From Gilliamella sp. wkB7 (GTDB lineage Bacteria > Pseudomonadota > Gammaproteobacteria > Enterobacterales > Orbaceae), in assembly GCF_001693435.1 (NCBI RefSeq), contig NZ_CM004509.1, forward strand, positions 1 to 64,000: a stretch of 64,000 nt of DNA, read 5' to 3'. The position numbers were made by a program, and so were the translations under genes. Below are positions 8,818 to 19,700 of the stretch, one piece after another (within the stretch, counting starts at the first letter, position 1; each line of letters begins with the position of its first letter). Under the pieces are notes generated by a model. That model saw nothing but the letters and a program-made list of their open reading frames with translations. It was not told the origin of the DNA and did no database searches.

Positions 8818-9939
8818 ATGTTACAAAAAGCTGATATATCTTTTGAGGCACAATATCTGCAAACGGCGTTAGGACCAATGACTATTTTAAAATCACCTGC
8901 TGGTATTAGTATCAAGGAAGCTATCAATTATCAAAATAAACCAATCATTGCCTGCAATTGTTATTCTGAAAGTGATCGGTTTAGTTATCAAGTTATCTAT
9001 GTTGTGTTTGAACCTGATTTACAAAATCCTACATACTACCTAGAATCTGATGGTACCTTACCAGAATTCTTCATTAATCCAGAGGGCAAGCTTTACATTG
9101 CTATCGAGGTTTATCATCCAGATAAAGATGGTTTAATTATTATGGTTCCTTGCTTTGACCGCGATAATATTACCTATCCTAAACCTAAAAAAATGACACT
9201 TGGTGATTATATTGGTATTTACCATGATTTTGCTATATTTAAGTATGTCGATATTTTTTCAGACAAACAATTAGATAAACTGATTGCAGTTGAATTTAAA
9301 CATGGTGAGCTTAAAAAAAGTTATACCACAAAGATTCCTTTCCCAAAATATAATCAATTCATCATAAATAATGACAATAAACAAATTCATATTATTGCCA
9401 AAAGTGAAGAAAATTGTTGGCTACATCGTCAAATTGACGAAAAAGGTGCAGTATTACAATCAAGAAGAATTGATATAGCCTGTAATGATTATCCGAATTG
9501 TGTTTTAAATTTGAGTTTTTGCGAATCATCATATGTAGTAACTCATGGCGAGGGTGGAGTTTTTTATCTAATCACTCTTACCCCACAAGGTGAGGCGACA
9601 CGAAATAAGTTATTTGATGTAGGTTCTCCTCTATTTTGGGTCTGGGATCCAGTAAAAATTGCCACTGAAACATTTGTGATTTATTTTACTATAGAAACCG
9701 GAAACGGCTGGATAACCTTGCGAAAAAATAAAGTAATAGAGGCATTTTTACAACAGCAAGCTGGCAAATTTACTAATTTACTTACTAATGAAATTATAAT
9801 ATTAGCTGAAGAAAAATTAATTATTTCAGATGTGATCTCCTGCCAAAATAATAGCTATACACTGGTGTTTTATGATTATCAAGAAGATAGAACTAAACGG
9901 AGTACAACATTGTTTGTTTTAAACAGAACGCTTGATTAA
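8818..9939 (+). CDS. Hypothetical cytosolic protein, beta-rich (propeller-like)
   Basis: This 373-residue protein has no signal peptide or membrane segment. It is dominated by alternating beta-strand segments with repeated D/N-G turns, such as FFINPEGKLYIAIEV (about 83), IHIIAKSEENCWLHRQIDEKGAVL (about 197) and YLITLTPQGEATRNKLFDVGSPL (about 253). The pattern suggests a beta-propeller or WD-like sensor fold, but I recognise no family. It stands alone. A GGATG-type ribosome site lies 12 bases upstream of the ATG. Codon use looks like its neighbours. Confidence 0.72.
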   Translation: MLQKADISFEAQYLQTALGPMTILKSPAGISIKEAINYQNKPIIACNCYSESDRFSYQVIYVVFEPDLQNPTYYLESDGTLPEFFINPEGKLYIAIEVYHPDKDGLIIMVPCFDRDNITYPKPKKMTLGDYIGIYHDFAIFKYVDIFSDKQLDKLIAVEFKHGELKKSYTTKIPFPKYNQFIINNDNKQIHIIAKSEENCWLHRQIDEKGAVLQSRRIDIACNDYPNCVLNLSFCESSYVVTHGEGGVFYLITLTPQGEATRNKLFDVGSPLFWVWDPVKIATETFVIYFTIETGNGWITLRKNKVIEAFLQQQAGKFTNLLTNEIIILAEEKLIISDVISCQNNSYTLVFYDYQEDRTKRSTTLFVLNRTLD

Positions 9940-10048
9940 ATATGTTTTTTAGTTGATGTCAGGATTAAGCAAATTTGCTTAATGATAGATAATTACGTGC
10001 TGATTAAGTACAATAGAGGCTAATATTCGTTTAATTCAAGGATAAAGT

Positions 10049-10657
10049 ATGTATACAGGTATTGTGCAGGGTGTTGGTGAAATTATTGATATCATCGATC
10101 AAGATAAATTACGTACTTATAAGGTAAAATTACCAGCAAAATTAACACAACATATCGAAATCGGTGCATCCATTGCTAACGACGGATGTTGTTTAACCGT
10201 GACTGATTTTAAAGATGATTGGGTTACCTTTGACATAATGCAAGAAACTTTAGCACTTACTACATTAGGTGATAAAAATATTAATGATCTAGTCAATATT
10301 GAGCGTAGTGCTAAATACGGCGATGAAATAGGTGGCCATATTATGTCTGGGCATATATCTTGTACGGCCACAATTGTTGATATTCAAAAAACTGCAACGA
10401 ATTGCCAAATGACTTTAGAATTACCACATAAATTTACCAAGTATGTTCTCTATAAAGGTTTTATTGGTATCGACGGTGCTAGCTTAACAGTGGGTGATGT
10501 AATGGATAATCGTTTTAAAATTAATTTAATTCCTGAGACACTTGCGATTACCACTTTAGATAGTAAAAAAGTAGGAGCTAAAGTTAACATAGAAATTGAT
10601 TCACAGACTCAAGCAATTGTTGATACCGTTGAAAGAGTTTTGGCGGAAAGAAAGTAA
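10049..10657 (+). CDS. ribE: Riboflavin synthase, alpha chain
   Basis: This 202-residue trimeric enzyme dismutates 6,7-dimethyl-8-ribityllumazine to riboflavin. The two lumazine-binding repeats are clear. The first starts MYTGIVQGVGEI and contains GCCLTVTDF; the second starts GGHIMSGHISCTATIVDI (about 93) and contains DGASLTVGDV. The gene is called ribC or ribE in different species. An AAGGA ribosome site precedes the ATG. I saw no FMN riboswitch upstream. It is a single gene, followed by a strong stem-loop. Confidence 0.95.
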   Translation: MYTGIVQGVGEIIDIIDQDKLRTYKVKLPAKLTQHIEIGASIANDGCCLTVTDFKDDWVTFDIMQETLALTTLGDKNINDLVNIERSAKYGDEIGGHIMSGHISCTATIVDIQKTATNCQMTLELPHKFTKYVLYKGFIGIDGASLTVGDVMDNRFKINLIPETLAITTLDSKKVGAKVNIEIDSQTQAIVDTVERVLAERK

Positions 10658-10776
10658 TATATATTTTTTAGATTAAATAATTAAAAAGATTATCATTATA
10701 ATTTTAAAAAATTTTGTTTTACTGACTTTCGAATATTTTAAACGTATTAATTTACTATTACTTATCTTATATTTAG

Positions 10777-10804
10777 GTTAAGGCTTTATTATTAAAGCCT
10801 TAAC
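10777..10804. terminator. Terminator after ribE
   Basis: A perfect 12-bp stem, GTTAAGGCTTTA/TAAAGCCTTAAC, has a 4-base loop. It is placed 120 bases after ribE and right at the stop codon of the minus-strand fragment that follows. It could end transcription from both sides. Confidence 0.7.
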
Positions 10805-10982
10805 AGCTATCCAGATATTCCCTAATGTCTAACCACCAGTTATTTCCAATTTTTCTATTGATAATTTTTATATCAGTCATTTTCTTCATTAAGAATAGTT
10901 GATTATTTCTGTCAAAAAATTTCAGGTTATGGATACGTTTCAGTAAAAAATTAATTTTTAAAGATAATAATTGAATATAAAT
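10800..10982 (-). pseudogene. C-terminal fragment of an unrecognised protein
   Basis: The minus strand reads 60 codons of good coding character, including INFLLKRIHNLKFFDRNNQ, a TDIKIINRKIGNNWWLDIRE segment and a stop at 10800-10802. It has no start and is closed upstream by stops. The adjacent frame upstream gives a further short piece (MSAKKIELNLNLTNF). A related piece lies at 63826-64000 on the same strand (FFLKHNHDLKIINKNNG). I take both to be the eroded ends of one protein family. Function is unknown. Confidence 0.5.
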
Positions 10983-12067
10983 TTATATAAAATTTGTAAG
11001 GTTTAAATTCAACTCAATCTTTTTTGCTGACATTTAAAAATCAATTTTTCACTGGTATTTCGTTAATTTATTTATAGTATTGAGAAATTATCCATCTCAT
11101 TTAAATTAAATACTTTTTCCCCGTAGAATCAAATTTAAAAATGGAAAAAACAAATTTTGCTAATCATATTTAAAATAAATGTTTATGGATGTGATTGAAC
11201 ATTTTGTAGAAAGATAAGAAATCTAATAACGAATGAAGTTATAGAATAATTCAATACTTATTTGATTGAAGATGATTATGGTGAAAAACAATTTTCAATC
11301 AAACATCATTTGAATCCTAGTTTAATTATTAGTTTTGGAATTTTAGTAAATCATGATAACAATCAGAATGATGATATTTTTAGGAAAAAATATTATTATT
11401 CCTTTAATAATAGATTAAATTTGATTATAGTATTTAAATTCATTTCAATGAAGTTTATACTGAATTATAAGAATAATTATGGTGACACTTTTATTATTTT
11501 TGACTTAATTCACCAAGATGCAAGCGTAAGAAAAAAGTAATACAGCTATACTATTAAAAAAAACAATAAACCTTTATTTACCCTATTTATTAATGCGATA
11601 TGAGTTTCAAAATAATGCTTATTTGTCTTTCATTCGCGATGATGTCTTTTAAATCTATCATAATAAAAAACTATATTACAAACTTCATTATATTGTTTAC
11701 AAGATTAGTTAGAAAATACGTTTTATCATTTTAAAATCTTAAATAATAAAATTTAAACAACATAAAACTATGTCTTGAAAAAATAGATTGATACAAAGGA
11801 TTTGATGTCAAAATGGAAAATATTAAATAGTAAAATGAGTGATAATTGAAAATGAAACGGTATAGATATCTGAATATTTTTTACAAGTAAATAGTTGTAA
11901 AAAATATGCTTATCTAACGGTAAATAATTATATAAATATTAAAATAACAAATTAATTATTATTCAAAATAAATCAAAAAAATGATATTTATCTTTTTATA
12001 TACAACGTTTATAGTATCCATAAAGTTTAATTGTATTAATTCAATAAAATAATATATAAGGATTCAT
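10983..12067. other. 1.1 kb degenerate spacer with short open frames
   Basis: This is very AT-rich sequence with no intact gene. The plus strand is open from 11262 (TTG) to 11540, with coding-like text (SIKHHLNPSLIISFGILVN), but it has no ribosome site and is preceded by an in-frame stop and shifts. It is probably the tail of a dead gene. On the minus strand, 11040-11220 carries scattered coding-like pieces (KFVFSIFKFDSTGKKYL). A 12-codon plus-strand piece at 11852-11890 (MKRYRYLNIFYK) resembles one at about 63734-63765. Confidence 0.45.
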
Positions 12068-12622
12068 ATGAATATGATTAATAAACTAAAACCAATAATG
12101 TATTGTGCCTTAGTGTTAGGTTCTGCTAGCTGTTTAGCATCCGAAATGCAGTTAGCTGTTCCTGATCTTGTCAAAGATGGTTTTACTAATAAATTTATTT
12201 ATAATCAATTCGGTTGCCAAGGAGAAAATATATCACCTAATATTTCGTGGCATAATGTACCTAAAGATGCCAAAAGCTTAGTAGTAACTATGTATGATCC
12301 TGATGCGCCGACGGGCTCTGGTTGGTGGCATTGGACAGTAGTTAATATTCCTGTTAATGTAACTGCACTAAAGCGTTCTGCTGGCAATAATCCTGATTTA
12401 TTACCTAAAGGTAGCCAAGTGGTGCGTAATGATTTTGGTGTAACGAGTTACGGCGGCCCATGTCCTCCTGAAAAATCTGATCATCGTTATCAATTTACAT
12501 TATATGCACTTGATATTGATAATATAGATGTAAATGAACAAACTACACCTGCGTTGATTGGTTTTATGGTTAATTCGCACCTCATTTCTAAAGCAACGGT
12601 AACTTATAATTACTCACGATAA
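12068..12622 (+). CDS. Periplasmic YbhB/YbcL-type PEBP protein
   Basis: This 184-residue protein has a signal peptide (about residues 1-25, with a hydrophobic run ending SCLASE) and a phosphatidylethanolamine-binding-protein fold. Family marks are GENISPNISWHNVP (about 51), the ligand-pocket motif MYDPDAPTGSGWWHWTVVNIP (about 75-95) and YGGPCPPEKSDHRYQFTLYALD (about 129). Bacterial PEBP homologues such as YbcL and YbhB have unclear roles; YbcL variants modulate host kinase signalling. An AAGGA ribosome site precedes the ATG. It is a single gene with its own terminator. Confidence 0.9.
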   Translation: MNMINKLKPIMYCALVLGSASCLASEMQLAVPDLVKDGFTNKFIYNQFGCQGENISPNISWHNVPKDAKSLVVTMYDPDAPTGSGWWHWTVVNIPVNVTALKRSAGNNPDLLPKGSQVVRNDFGVTSYGGPCPPEKSDHRYQFTLYALDIDNIDVNEQTTPALIGFMVNSHLISKATVTYNYSR

Positions 12623-12644
12623 AAAATTTAATTAGTTATTAAAT

Positions 12645-12680
12645 AACAACTACCGAATTAATACAAGTTCGGCAGTTGTT
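12645..12680. terminator. Terminator between the PEBP gene and mmuM
   Basis: Thirteen-base arms AACAACTACCGAA and TTCGGCAGTTGTT pair with one A/C mismatch around a 10-base loop. It lies between the convergent PEBP and mmuM genes. Confidence 0.7.
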
Positions 12681-12731
12681 ATGCTGTTTTATGTTGATTC
12701 TTATATATGGATAGTTGTGGATAAAATAAAG

Positions 12732-13673
12732 CTATTTTTTATTTAATAATTGATGAATTTCAATAATATCTTCTGGAGTTGTTTGGCAACATCCACCGAT
12801 TAATTTGGCGCCTAGATTTATCCATACATCTAATTGATTGGCAAAAGTACAGTTATGATGATGGTTTTTATGCCATTGTTTGGTTGTAGGGTCGTACTGC
12901 TCGCCTGAATTAGGGTAAACAATCAGCGGTTTACAGGTTAGTTTACTTAGTACTTCTAAGGCTGCTGTGACTTTTTCTAGGGCGATGCAATTAATGCCAA
13001 CACTGACCATTTGCTCAATGCTATTTAAATACTCAATAACCTCTGTTAATGGTGTTCCGTCGCTAATGTGTTGTTGATCTTTTAATGTTAATGAAAACCA
13101 GCAATTAACCATTGGAAATTGTTGTATTAATTTAGCCAAAGCTTTAATTTCCGAAAATGATGGCATTGTTTCACAGGCTAAAATATCTACACCAGCATCA
13201 ATAAGCGCTGTAACCCGATCTTTATGAAATGCAATAAATTCACTCTCGCTAAGCTGATAATCGCCCGTGTATTCCGAGCCATTGGCAAGATAAGCGCCAT
13301 ATGGCCCAACGGAACCCGCAATTAAGAGAGTTTTATCCTGTTTTATATCGTTTAGATATCGCATTTTCGCTTGTTGGGCTAATTTTACGCTAGTTTTAAT
13401 TAACTTGATGGATTCTTCTAACTCAATCCCTTTTTGGGCAAATCCCATTGGTGTTGCTTGATAGCTTGCAGTAATAGCGCAATCGGCACCAGCTTTAAAA
13501 TAATCATAATGGACTTGTTGAATTAATTCAGGCTGTTCAATTAACACTTTGGCTGACCATAAACTGTCATTAAGATCGCAACCACGTCTTTGCAGTTCAC
13601 TTGCTAACGCACCATCAATGACCATGTGTTTTTTCTGTTCTAAAAGCGATTTTATAGGATTATTATCTTTCAT
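12732..13673 (-). CDS. mmuM: Homocysteine S-methyltransferase
   Basis: This 313-residue cytosolic zinc enzyme moves a methyl group from S-methylmethionine (or SAM) to homocysteine, giving methionine. The zinc-binding cysteines appear in VGINCIALE (about 225) and in the C-terminal [11 protein letters not shown] (about 292-302). The N-terminal [19 protein letters not shown] is also typical. It overlaps the end of mmuP by 11 bases, forming the mmuPM operon, so uptake and use of plant-derived S-methylmethionine are coupled. That makes sense for a nectar- and pollen-exposed host. Confidence 0.94.
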   Translation of the reverse strand: MKDNNPIKSLLEQKKHMVIDGALASELQRRGCDLNDSLWSAKVLIEQPELIQQVHYDYFKAGADCAITASYQATPMGFAQKGIELEESIKLIKTSVKLAQQAKMRYLNDIKQDKTLLIAGSVGPYGAYLANGSEYTGDYQLSESEFIAFHKDRVTALIDAGVDILACETMPSFSEIKALAKLIQQFPMVNCWFSLTLKDQQHISDGTPLTEVIEYLNSIEQMVSVGINCIALEKVTAALEVLSKLTCKPLIVYPNSGEQYDPTTKQWHKNHHHNCTFANQLDVWINLGAKLIGGCCQTTPEDIIEIHQLLNKK

Positions 13674-15063
13674 GATTTCTAACTGGTTTTTTAAATGCTT
13701 GGGTTAAATTATGAACAATAAAGCAAACAATCACAAACGGAATGCCACAATATAGCGCAATACGTTGTTCAGGATCAAACGCTAAACCGATACAAGCAAC
13801 TAGACAAAGAATAAAACCTAAAATTGGCACAAATGGATATAATGGAGCTTTAAATTTAAGGTTTTTTTGCTCAGATGGGGATAATTGTTTTCTATAAAAA
13901 TAGTGAGAAGCACAAATACTTAACCATACGGCTACAACTGCAAATCCAGAAATTGCCGTTAAAGCAACAAATACGGTATTAGGAGCAATGATACTTGAAA
14001 ACAGAGCTAATAATCCTCCTAACATGCTGACTGCAATAGCTGTTGTTGGGATTCCTTTATCGGTTAATTGAGCAAAGCATTTTGGTAATGTACCTTGATT
14101 TGATAGTGACCACAACATGCGACCTGAAGCATAAAGTCCAGAATTTGCTGCGGATAAAATCGCAGTTAAAATTACAAAGTTAAAGATATCAGCAGCATAA
14201 GGAATGCCAATATTTTCAAATACCATCACAAACGGACTAGTCACAACGCTAGCTTGTTCCATTGGTAAAAGTGCAGCTAATACAAAAATGGTGCCAACAA
14301 AAAAGATGATTAATCGGAAAATAGTGGTTTTTATGGCTAACGGAATTGATTTTTCAGGATTATGGGTTTCACCAGCAGCAATACCAATAAGCTCTGTTCC
14401 TGAAAATGCAAAGTTTACCGATACCATTGTCATTACTATTGGGATTATGCCATTAGGGAACCAACCATGATCAGTAATGTTGTGTAAGAATGGCGCAGGC
14501 ATATCATTTTTCATTGGAATAAAACCAAATATAGCAGCAGTACCAGCAATAATAAATATGACAATGGTGATGACTTTAATTATTGAGAACCAAAATTCAC
14601 TTTCAGCAAAAAATTGTGCTGTAATAATGTTTAATGAAAAAATCACTAAACAAAAAATTAAACACCAAACCCATACTCGAATATCAGGGAACCAGTATTG
14701 CATACACATACCCGCAGCAGTTAAGCTTGAACCCAATGCAACAGTCCAGGTTAACCAATATAACCAAGCGACTGTATAGCCTGTAGCGGGGCTGATAAAG
14801 CGCGAGGCATAGGTGTGAAAGGCTCCTGTTTCAGGCATGGCAACGGCTAACTCACCAAGGCATAACATGACCAAATACACCACTAATGCACCAATTAAAT
14901 AGGAGATTATTGCACCAACTGCGCCAGCTGTGGCAATAATGTATCCAGTATTAAAAAATAACCCAGTACCAATTACGCCACCTAAAGATAGCATAATTAA
15001 ATGTCGGGTTTTCATGGTGCGTTTAAATTGATTTTCATTTAAGGGTGTAGAATGAGTATTCAT
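13663..15063 (-). CDS. mmuP: S-methylmethionine permease (APC family)
   Basis: This 466-residue amino-acid permease has about 12 transmembrane helices. The N-terminal [23 protein letters not shown] and the later [16 protein letters not shown] block (about 213) belong to the AAT/APC subfamily that includes MmuP, GabP and ProY. I choose MmuP because the next gene, overlapping by 11 bases, is the S-methylmethionine-using methyltransferase mmuM. It would bring S-methylmethionine across the inner membrane by proton symport. Confidence 0.88.
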   Translation of the reverse strand: MNTHSTPLNENQFKRTMKTRHLIMLSLGGVIGTGLFFNTGYIIATAGAVGAIISYLIGALVVYLVMLCLGELAVAMPETGAFHTYASRFISPATGYTVAWLYWLTWTVALGSSLTAAGMCMQYWFPDIRVWVWCLIFCLVIFSLNIITAQFFAESEFWFSIIKVITIVIFIIAGTAAIFGFIPMKNDMPAPFLHNITDHGWFPNGIIPIVMTMVSVNFAFSGTELIGIAAGETHNPEKSIPLAIKTTIFRLIIFFVGTIFVLAALLPMEQASVVTSPFVMVFENIGIPYAADIFNFVILTAILSAANSGLYASGRMLWSLSNQGTLPKCFAQLTDKGIPTTAIAVSMLGGLLALFSSIIAPNTVFVALTAISGFAVVAVWLSICASHYFYRKQLSPSEQKNLKFKAPLYPFVPILGFILCLVACIGLAFDPEQRIALYCGIPFVIVCFIVHNLTQAFKKPVRNHER

Positions 15064-15149
15064 AAGTATATTATTTTTAGCATTTAAAGGTTAATATTCC
15101 GTCAGTGTAACTGACGGAAAAGGCTAATTGAGTTGTTCACTTTTATTTA

Positions 15150-16700
15150 TTAAAAATTATAAAAGAAATCTTTCTTTGACATGATTTCACCATTGACTTG
15201 AACTTCATCACTATCTTTGGTTACGCTGACATCTGAAAAAATACCGTCGGTTTGACCATTATTGAAAACAAAAATTGGTATGTTACCCAAAAACATTTCA
15301 GTACTTAACTTAATGTTTGATTTGACGCTATTAACTTGTTGTTCAGTAACTTCACTGTTTTGAGGATTTTCGAATTGTGCATAAAATCGAGACATAACAT
15401 TAAATGGAGCTTCAATTTTTAATTGTAATGCATCTATTTTGTCATCAATTTCACTTGAAGTATCGTCATCATTGTCAGTAAGATAATTTAAATCGTTAAT
15501 ATCAAAAAGAAAACTTACATTAATATCACCTGCATCATTATGCCAATTAAACTTATTAAGTGTGATGGTTGTATTAAATGGCATGTCCTCAATAAGGTCT
15601 TGTAAATCTTCCAAATAGTCCATATAAAATTGACTAAAAATCTCTTTCTTGTCGAGACCTTTAAAGTTTAAATCCAATGAACCATTACCTAAGTTTTGTT
15701 TGCCATATATAATTGAATCAACACTTGTGAATAATGATCCATCCACCGCGTGGTTTTTGGGGTTCAATTCCATTTGCTGGTTTAAAACGAATTTATTCAA
15801 TTCAATGTTATTAACTGCACTAGATGCACTTCTATTAGTTGATACAGTTAATCGATTAATTTCACTTAGGTCACTGATCTTATAGTCTTTATAATTAATA
15901 TTGCCTTTGGAGGTTAAATCATTAAAATTGATATCGGTATATGAACCATATTCAATACTTTTCATTTTTAAACTACTTATATTTATATCATAGTCAACAG
16001 TAGATTTATTTTGTTCTGGTTTAAATGACATATTTAACCCATTGAAAGAAATCACATTATTTGGATCTATTACAAGATTAAGTTTATCAAGAGATGCTTG
16101 CATCGATAGGTCAGATTCATTATTTTGCTTTTCAAATACAATATTCCATTTACCTAGTTCAAATACACCGTCATCCTCAATAAGATCAAAGTCGGAATGG
16201 GTTAGTTTGATGCTTTCAGTTGCTAATTTAACGGTAAGATAATCGCTGTAACTTAAACCAGCATGACCAGAAATAAAAGATTTATTTCCAGCTAATTTCC
16301 ATAGTGTTGGATTGGTTTTTTCAGTTATAGCAAATTCTAACCAAGCTAACTGAGGGGAAAATGAACCATTAGCAAGGGCGGCTAAAGGGAAAGGTCCGTG
16401 ATGAATGGTTGCATCATCATCATATAATACAATAACAGAACCATCATCATCATTAATTATTTGGTTTTTTTGTGTCAAGGTGACTTTAAGATGTGTTTTG
16501 GTTGAAAATATCCCTTTTTCATCATTATTATGTGAAATTTGTAGATTAAAAATTTGTTGACTACTGTTAACCTGCTGGGCAAACTCAGCTAAGTCAGTGT
16601 CTAGGTTTTCTTCGATTAAGTTTCCGGTATACATTGAGGTGCCAATATATCCGAATGCTAATATTGCAATAACTCCTGTCGCTACTATACTTTTTTTCAT
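15150..16700 (-). CDS. YdgA-like DUF945 protein
   Basis: This 516-residue protein has an N-terminal hydrophobic anchor (IVATGVIAILAFGYIGTSMY, about 5-24) and a long beta-rich periplasmic domain. The start KKSIVATGVIA..YTGNLIEENL and the HGPFPLAAL motif (about 97) are the YdgA/DUF945 signature. Members are thought to sit on the periplasmic face of the inner membrane, possibly with AsmA-like roles, but no reaction is established. It starts 27 bases downstream of mfd on the same strand and may be read through from it. Confidence 0.85.
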   Translation of the reverse strand: MKKSIVATGVIAILAFGYIGTSMYTGNLIEENLDTDLAEFAQQVNSSQQIFNLQISHNNDEKGIFSTKTHLKVTLTQKNQIINDDDGSVIVLYDDDATIHHGPFPLAALANGSFSPQLAWLEFAITEKTNPTLWKLAGNKSFISGHAGLSYSDYLTVKLATESIKLTHSDFDLIEDDGVFELGKWNIVFEKQNNESDLSMQASLDKLNLVIDPNNVISFNGLNMSFKPEQNKSTVDYDINISSLKMKSIEYGSYTDINFNDLTSKGNINYKDYKISDLSEINRLTVSTNRSASSAVNNIELNKFVLNQQMELNPKNHAVDGSLFTSVDSIIYGKQNLGNGSLDLNFKGLDKKEIFSQFYMDYLEDLQDLIEDMPFNTTITLNKFNWHNDAGDINVSFLFDINDLNYLTDNDDDTSSEIDDKIDALQLKIEAPFNVMSRFYAQFENPQNSEVTEQQVNSVKSNIKLSTEMFLGNIPIFVFNNGQTDGIFSDVSVTKDSDEVQVNGEIMSKKDFFYNF

Positions 16701-16727
16701 CTTAATTCTCTTTTTATATTTTATCCA

Positions 16728-19700
16728 TTATAATTCTTGATGGTTAGAAAAATCAGCCAACAAATTTTTAATATATTCAATACGATTACTTCGTTCTAAT
16801 TGTGAACTCAGCAATTTTAATCGATTTGCGCCCTCAAGGCGATAATTTTTTGGTGATTTTTGAATCATTTCAATTAAATAATCCACAGAAATTTTATTGT
16901 TCTTACCAAATTCGATAAAACCGCCTTTTTCACCAAATTCAATTTTAGTGATCCCTAATTTGTTTGCCTGATAACGAATTTTAGTTGTTTCTAATAAAAA
17001 TAGTACGGCATCGGGTAGCTTACCAAACCGATCACGCATTTCGATTTGTATATCTGTTAATTCGTCAATAGCTTTAATACTAGCAATACGTTTATATAAT
17101 GACAGTCGGGTATTAACATCAGGAATAAAATCGTCAGGAATCAAAGTCGGTAAACGTAATTCAACTTCGGTTTGCTGGTTATTAAGAAGCGATTCAAGGG
17201 TTGGTTCTTTACCTTCCTTAAGTGATTTAACCGCATCATCAAGTAATTCAATATATAGATTAAAGCCAATCGTTTCTATTTGACCACTCTGGTCACTGCC
17301 CAATAATTCTCCAGCACCACGAATTTCAAGATCATGTGTTGCTAAAGCAAAACCTGCGCTTAAATCTTCAAGTGATGCAATTGCTTCCAGACGTTTTTTA
17401 GCATCTTTACTAAGTAGTTTTGGATGTGGTGTTAATAAGTAGGCATAAGCCTGATGATAGGAACGACCAACACGACCTCGCAATTGATGTAACTGCGCTA
17501 AACCAAATTTATCAGCTCGTTCAATGATGATCGTATTTGCATTCGGAATATCAATTCCAGTCTCGACAATTGTGGTACAAACCAGTAAATTGAAGCGTTG
17601 ATGATGAAAGTCATTCATGACTCGTTCCAAGTCACGTTCATGCATTTGACCATGTCCAATGGCAATACGCGCTTCTGGAACCAATTCAGCAAGTTTTTCA
17701 CTTACTTTTTCAATGTCTGAAACATCATTATGTAAGTAATAGATCTGACCGCCACGTAATATTTCACGTAATATTGCTTCTCGAATCACTAGATCGTCGT
17801 ATTCGCGTACAAAGGTTTTAACCGCTAAACGACGAGCGGGTGGAGTAGCAATAATTGAAAGATCGCGCATACCGCTCATAGCCATATTAAGCGTACGTGG
17901 AATTGGTGTGGCAGTGAGGGTTAATATATCAATGTTGGCACGCATCGCTTTAATTCGTTCTTTTTGGCGAACACCAAAGCGATGTTCTTCATCAACGATC
18001 AATAAACCAAGATCTTTCCATTTAACATCTTCTTGTAATAGTTTGTGAGTACCAATTACGATATCTACTTTACCTTCACCTAGAGCTTGAATAATCGCTT
18101 GTTGCTGTTTAGCTGTTTTAAAACGGGACAAGCTTTCAATACGGATTGGCCAGTTAGCGAAGCGATCACAAAAGTTTTCGTAATGTTGTTCTGCAAGTAG
18201 AGTGGTAGGGACTAAAACTGCGGTTTGTTTATGATTTATTACCGCCAAAAATGCGGCTCGAATAGCAACTTCAGTTTTACCAAAACCAACATCACCACAA
18301 ACCAATCGATCCATCGCATAAGGGGAACACATATCGCCAATTACTGCACCGATTGCGTTTTGTTGATCCTCCGTTTCTTGATAAGGAAAAGCTTCACAAA
18401 ACAGTTCATATTGCTCTCGATCTTGTTTAAATTCGAATCCCGGTTTGCTTTCTCGCTCAGCATAAATATCGAGTAATTCGGCTGCGACATCTCGTACTTT
18501 TTCGGCCGCTTTTTGTCTAGCTTTACTCCATGCATCAGTGCCAAGTTTATTCAGTGGAGCATTTTCTTCATCCCCACCTGAGTAGCGACTGATTAAATTT
18601 AAAGATGATACGGGCACATATAGCTTAGTCTCATTGGCATAAAGTAAGATCAAATATTCTGCATTAATGCCACCTGTTTCAAGCGTGGTTAGACCCGCAT
18701 AACGTCCGACACCATGCTCTAAATGCACAACAGGTTTACCGGGTGTTAATTCAGCTAAACTTCGAATGAGTGTATCGGTATTAATTGCTTGTTTATTTTC
18801 TTTTTTACGTCGAATAATTCGGCGACCTAATAATTCATTTTCAGTGATAAAGGCAAAATTATCGGATTGATTAATAAAACCTTGCTCACTTGCACCTAGA
18901 ATTATACAGAAGCGATCATCAACATGATGTATTTCACCAAGTTGGTTAATCGTTGTTGGGTGAATACGAATTCGTCCTAAAATTTCTTGTAACGCTTCTT
19001 TACGACCTTCTGATTCAACCGAAAAGACAATCTTACCTGTGAAATTTTCGATGAATTGATGGAATTGCAAATAGGGATCTTTTTGTTGAATAGCAATCGC
19101 AAGGTCAGGCAAATTTGAATAAGCCAAATTAACATTTTTATTAGATTCACTGATGACTTCGTGCGATAAAACCATTCTTGGATATTTTTTAAAATAGGCA
19201 AATATTTCGTCGGTTTTTGACCAAATGATTACAGGCTCTAATAATGGTCGCATAGGATCGACTTTACGACTATCATAACGTTGGTTAACATCTTGCCAAA
19301 ATTTATTGGCATGAGCCTCAATATTGACGGTGTTAATAATAAGTGTGTTAGTTGAGAAATATGAAAACAGGGGAGTTAATGGCTCATTGAAAAAGAGGGC
19401 CTGCCAATACTCTATACCTGTTGGTAAAATATTTTTGCTGACTTGTTGATAAATACTTTCTGGCTCTAATCTGACCGGAAATCTTTCGCGCCATTGGCTT
19501 CTAAAAAGTTCGATAGCAGTTTTATCAAATGGAAACTCATGGGCTGGCAACAATTGTATTTCAGTTATTTCATCAAGTGTGCGTTGAGATTCAACATCAA
19601 ATGTGCGAATGCTATCTATTTCGTCATCAAAAAAATCGATACGATAAGGCTTATCACTGCCCATAGGATAAATATCAAATAGAGCACCACGTGTTGCATA

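Noticed and set aside
9940-10048. Possible FMN riboswitch upstream of ribE
   Set aside because: The 109-base gap is too short, and none of the conserved RFN-element blocks is visible.
11262-11540. 92-codon open frame as a real gene
   Set aside because: TTG start without a ribosome site, in-frame stop just upstream, and a surrounding region full of gene debris.
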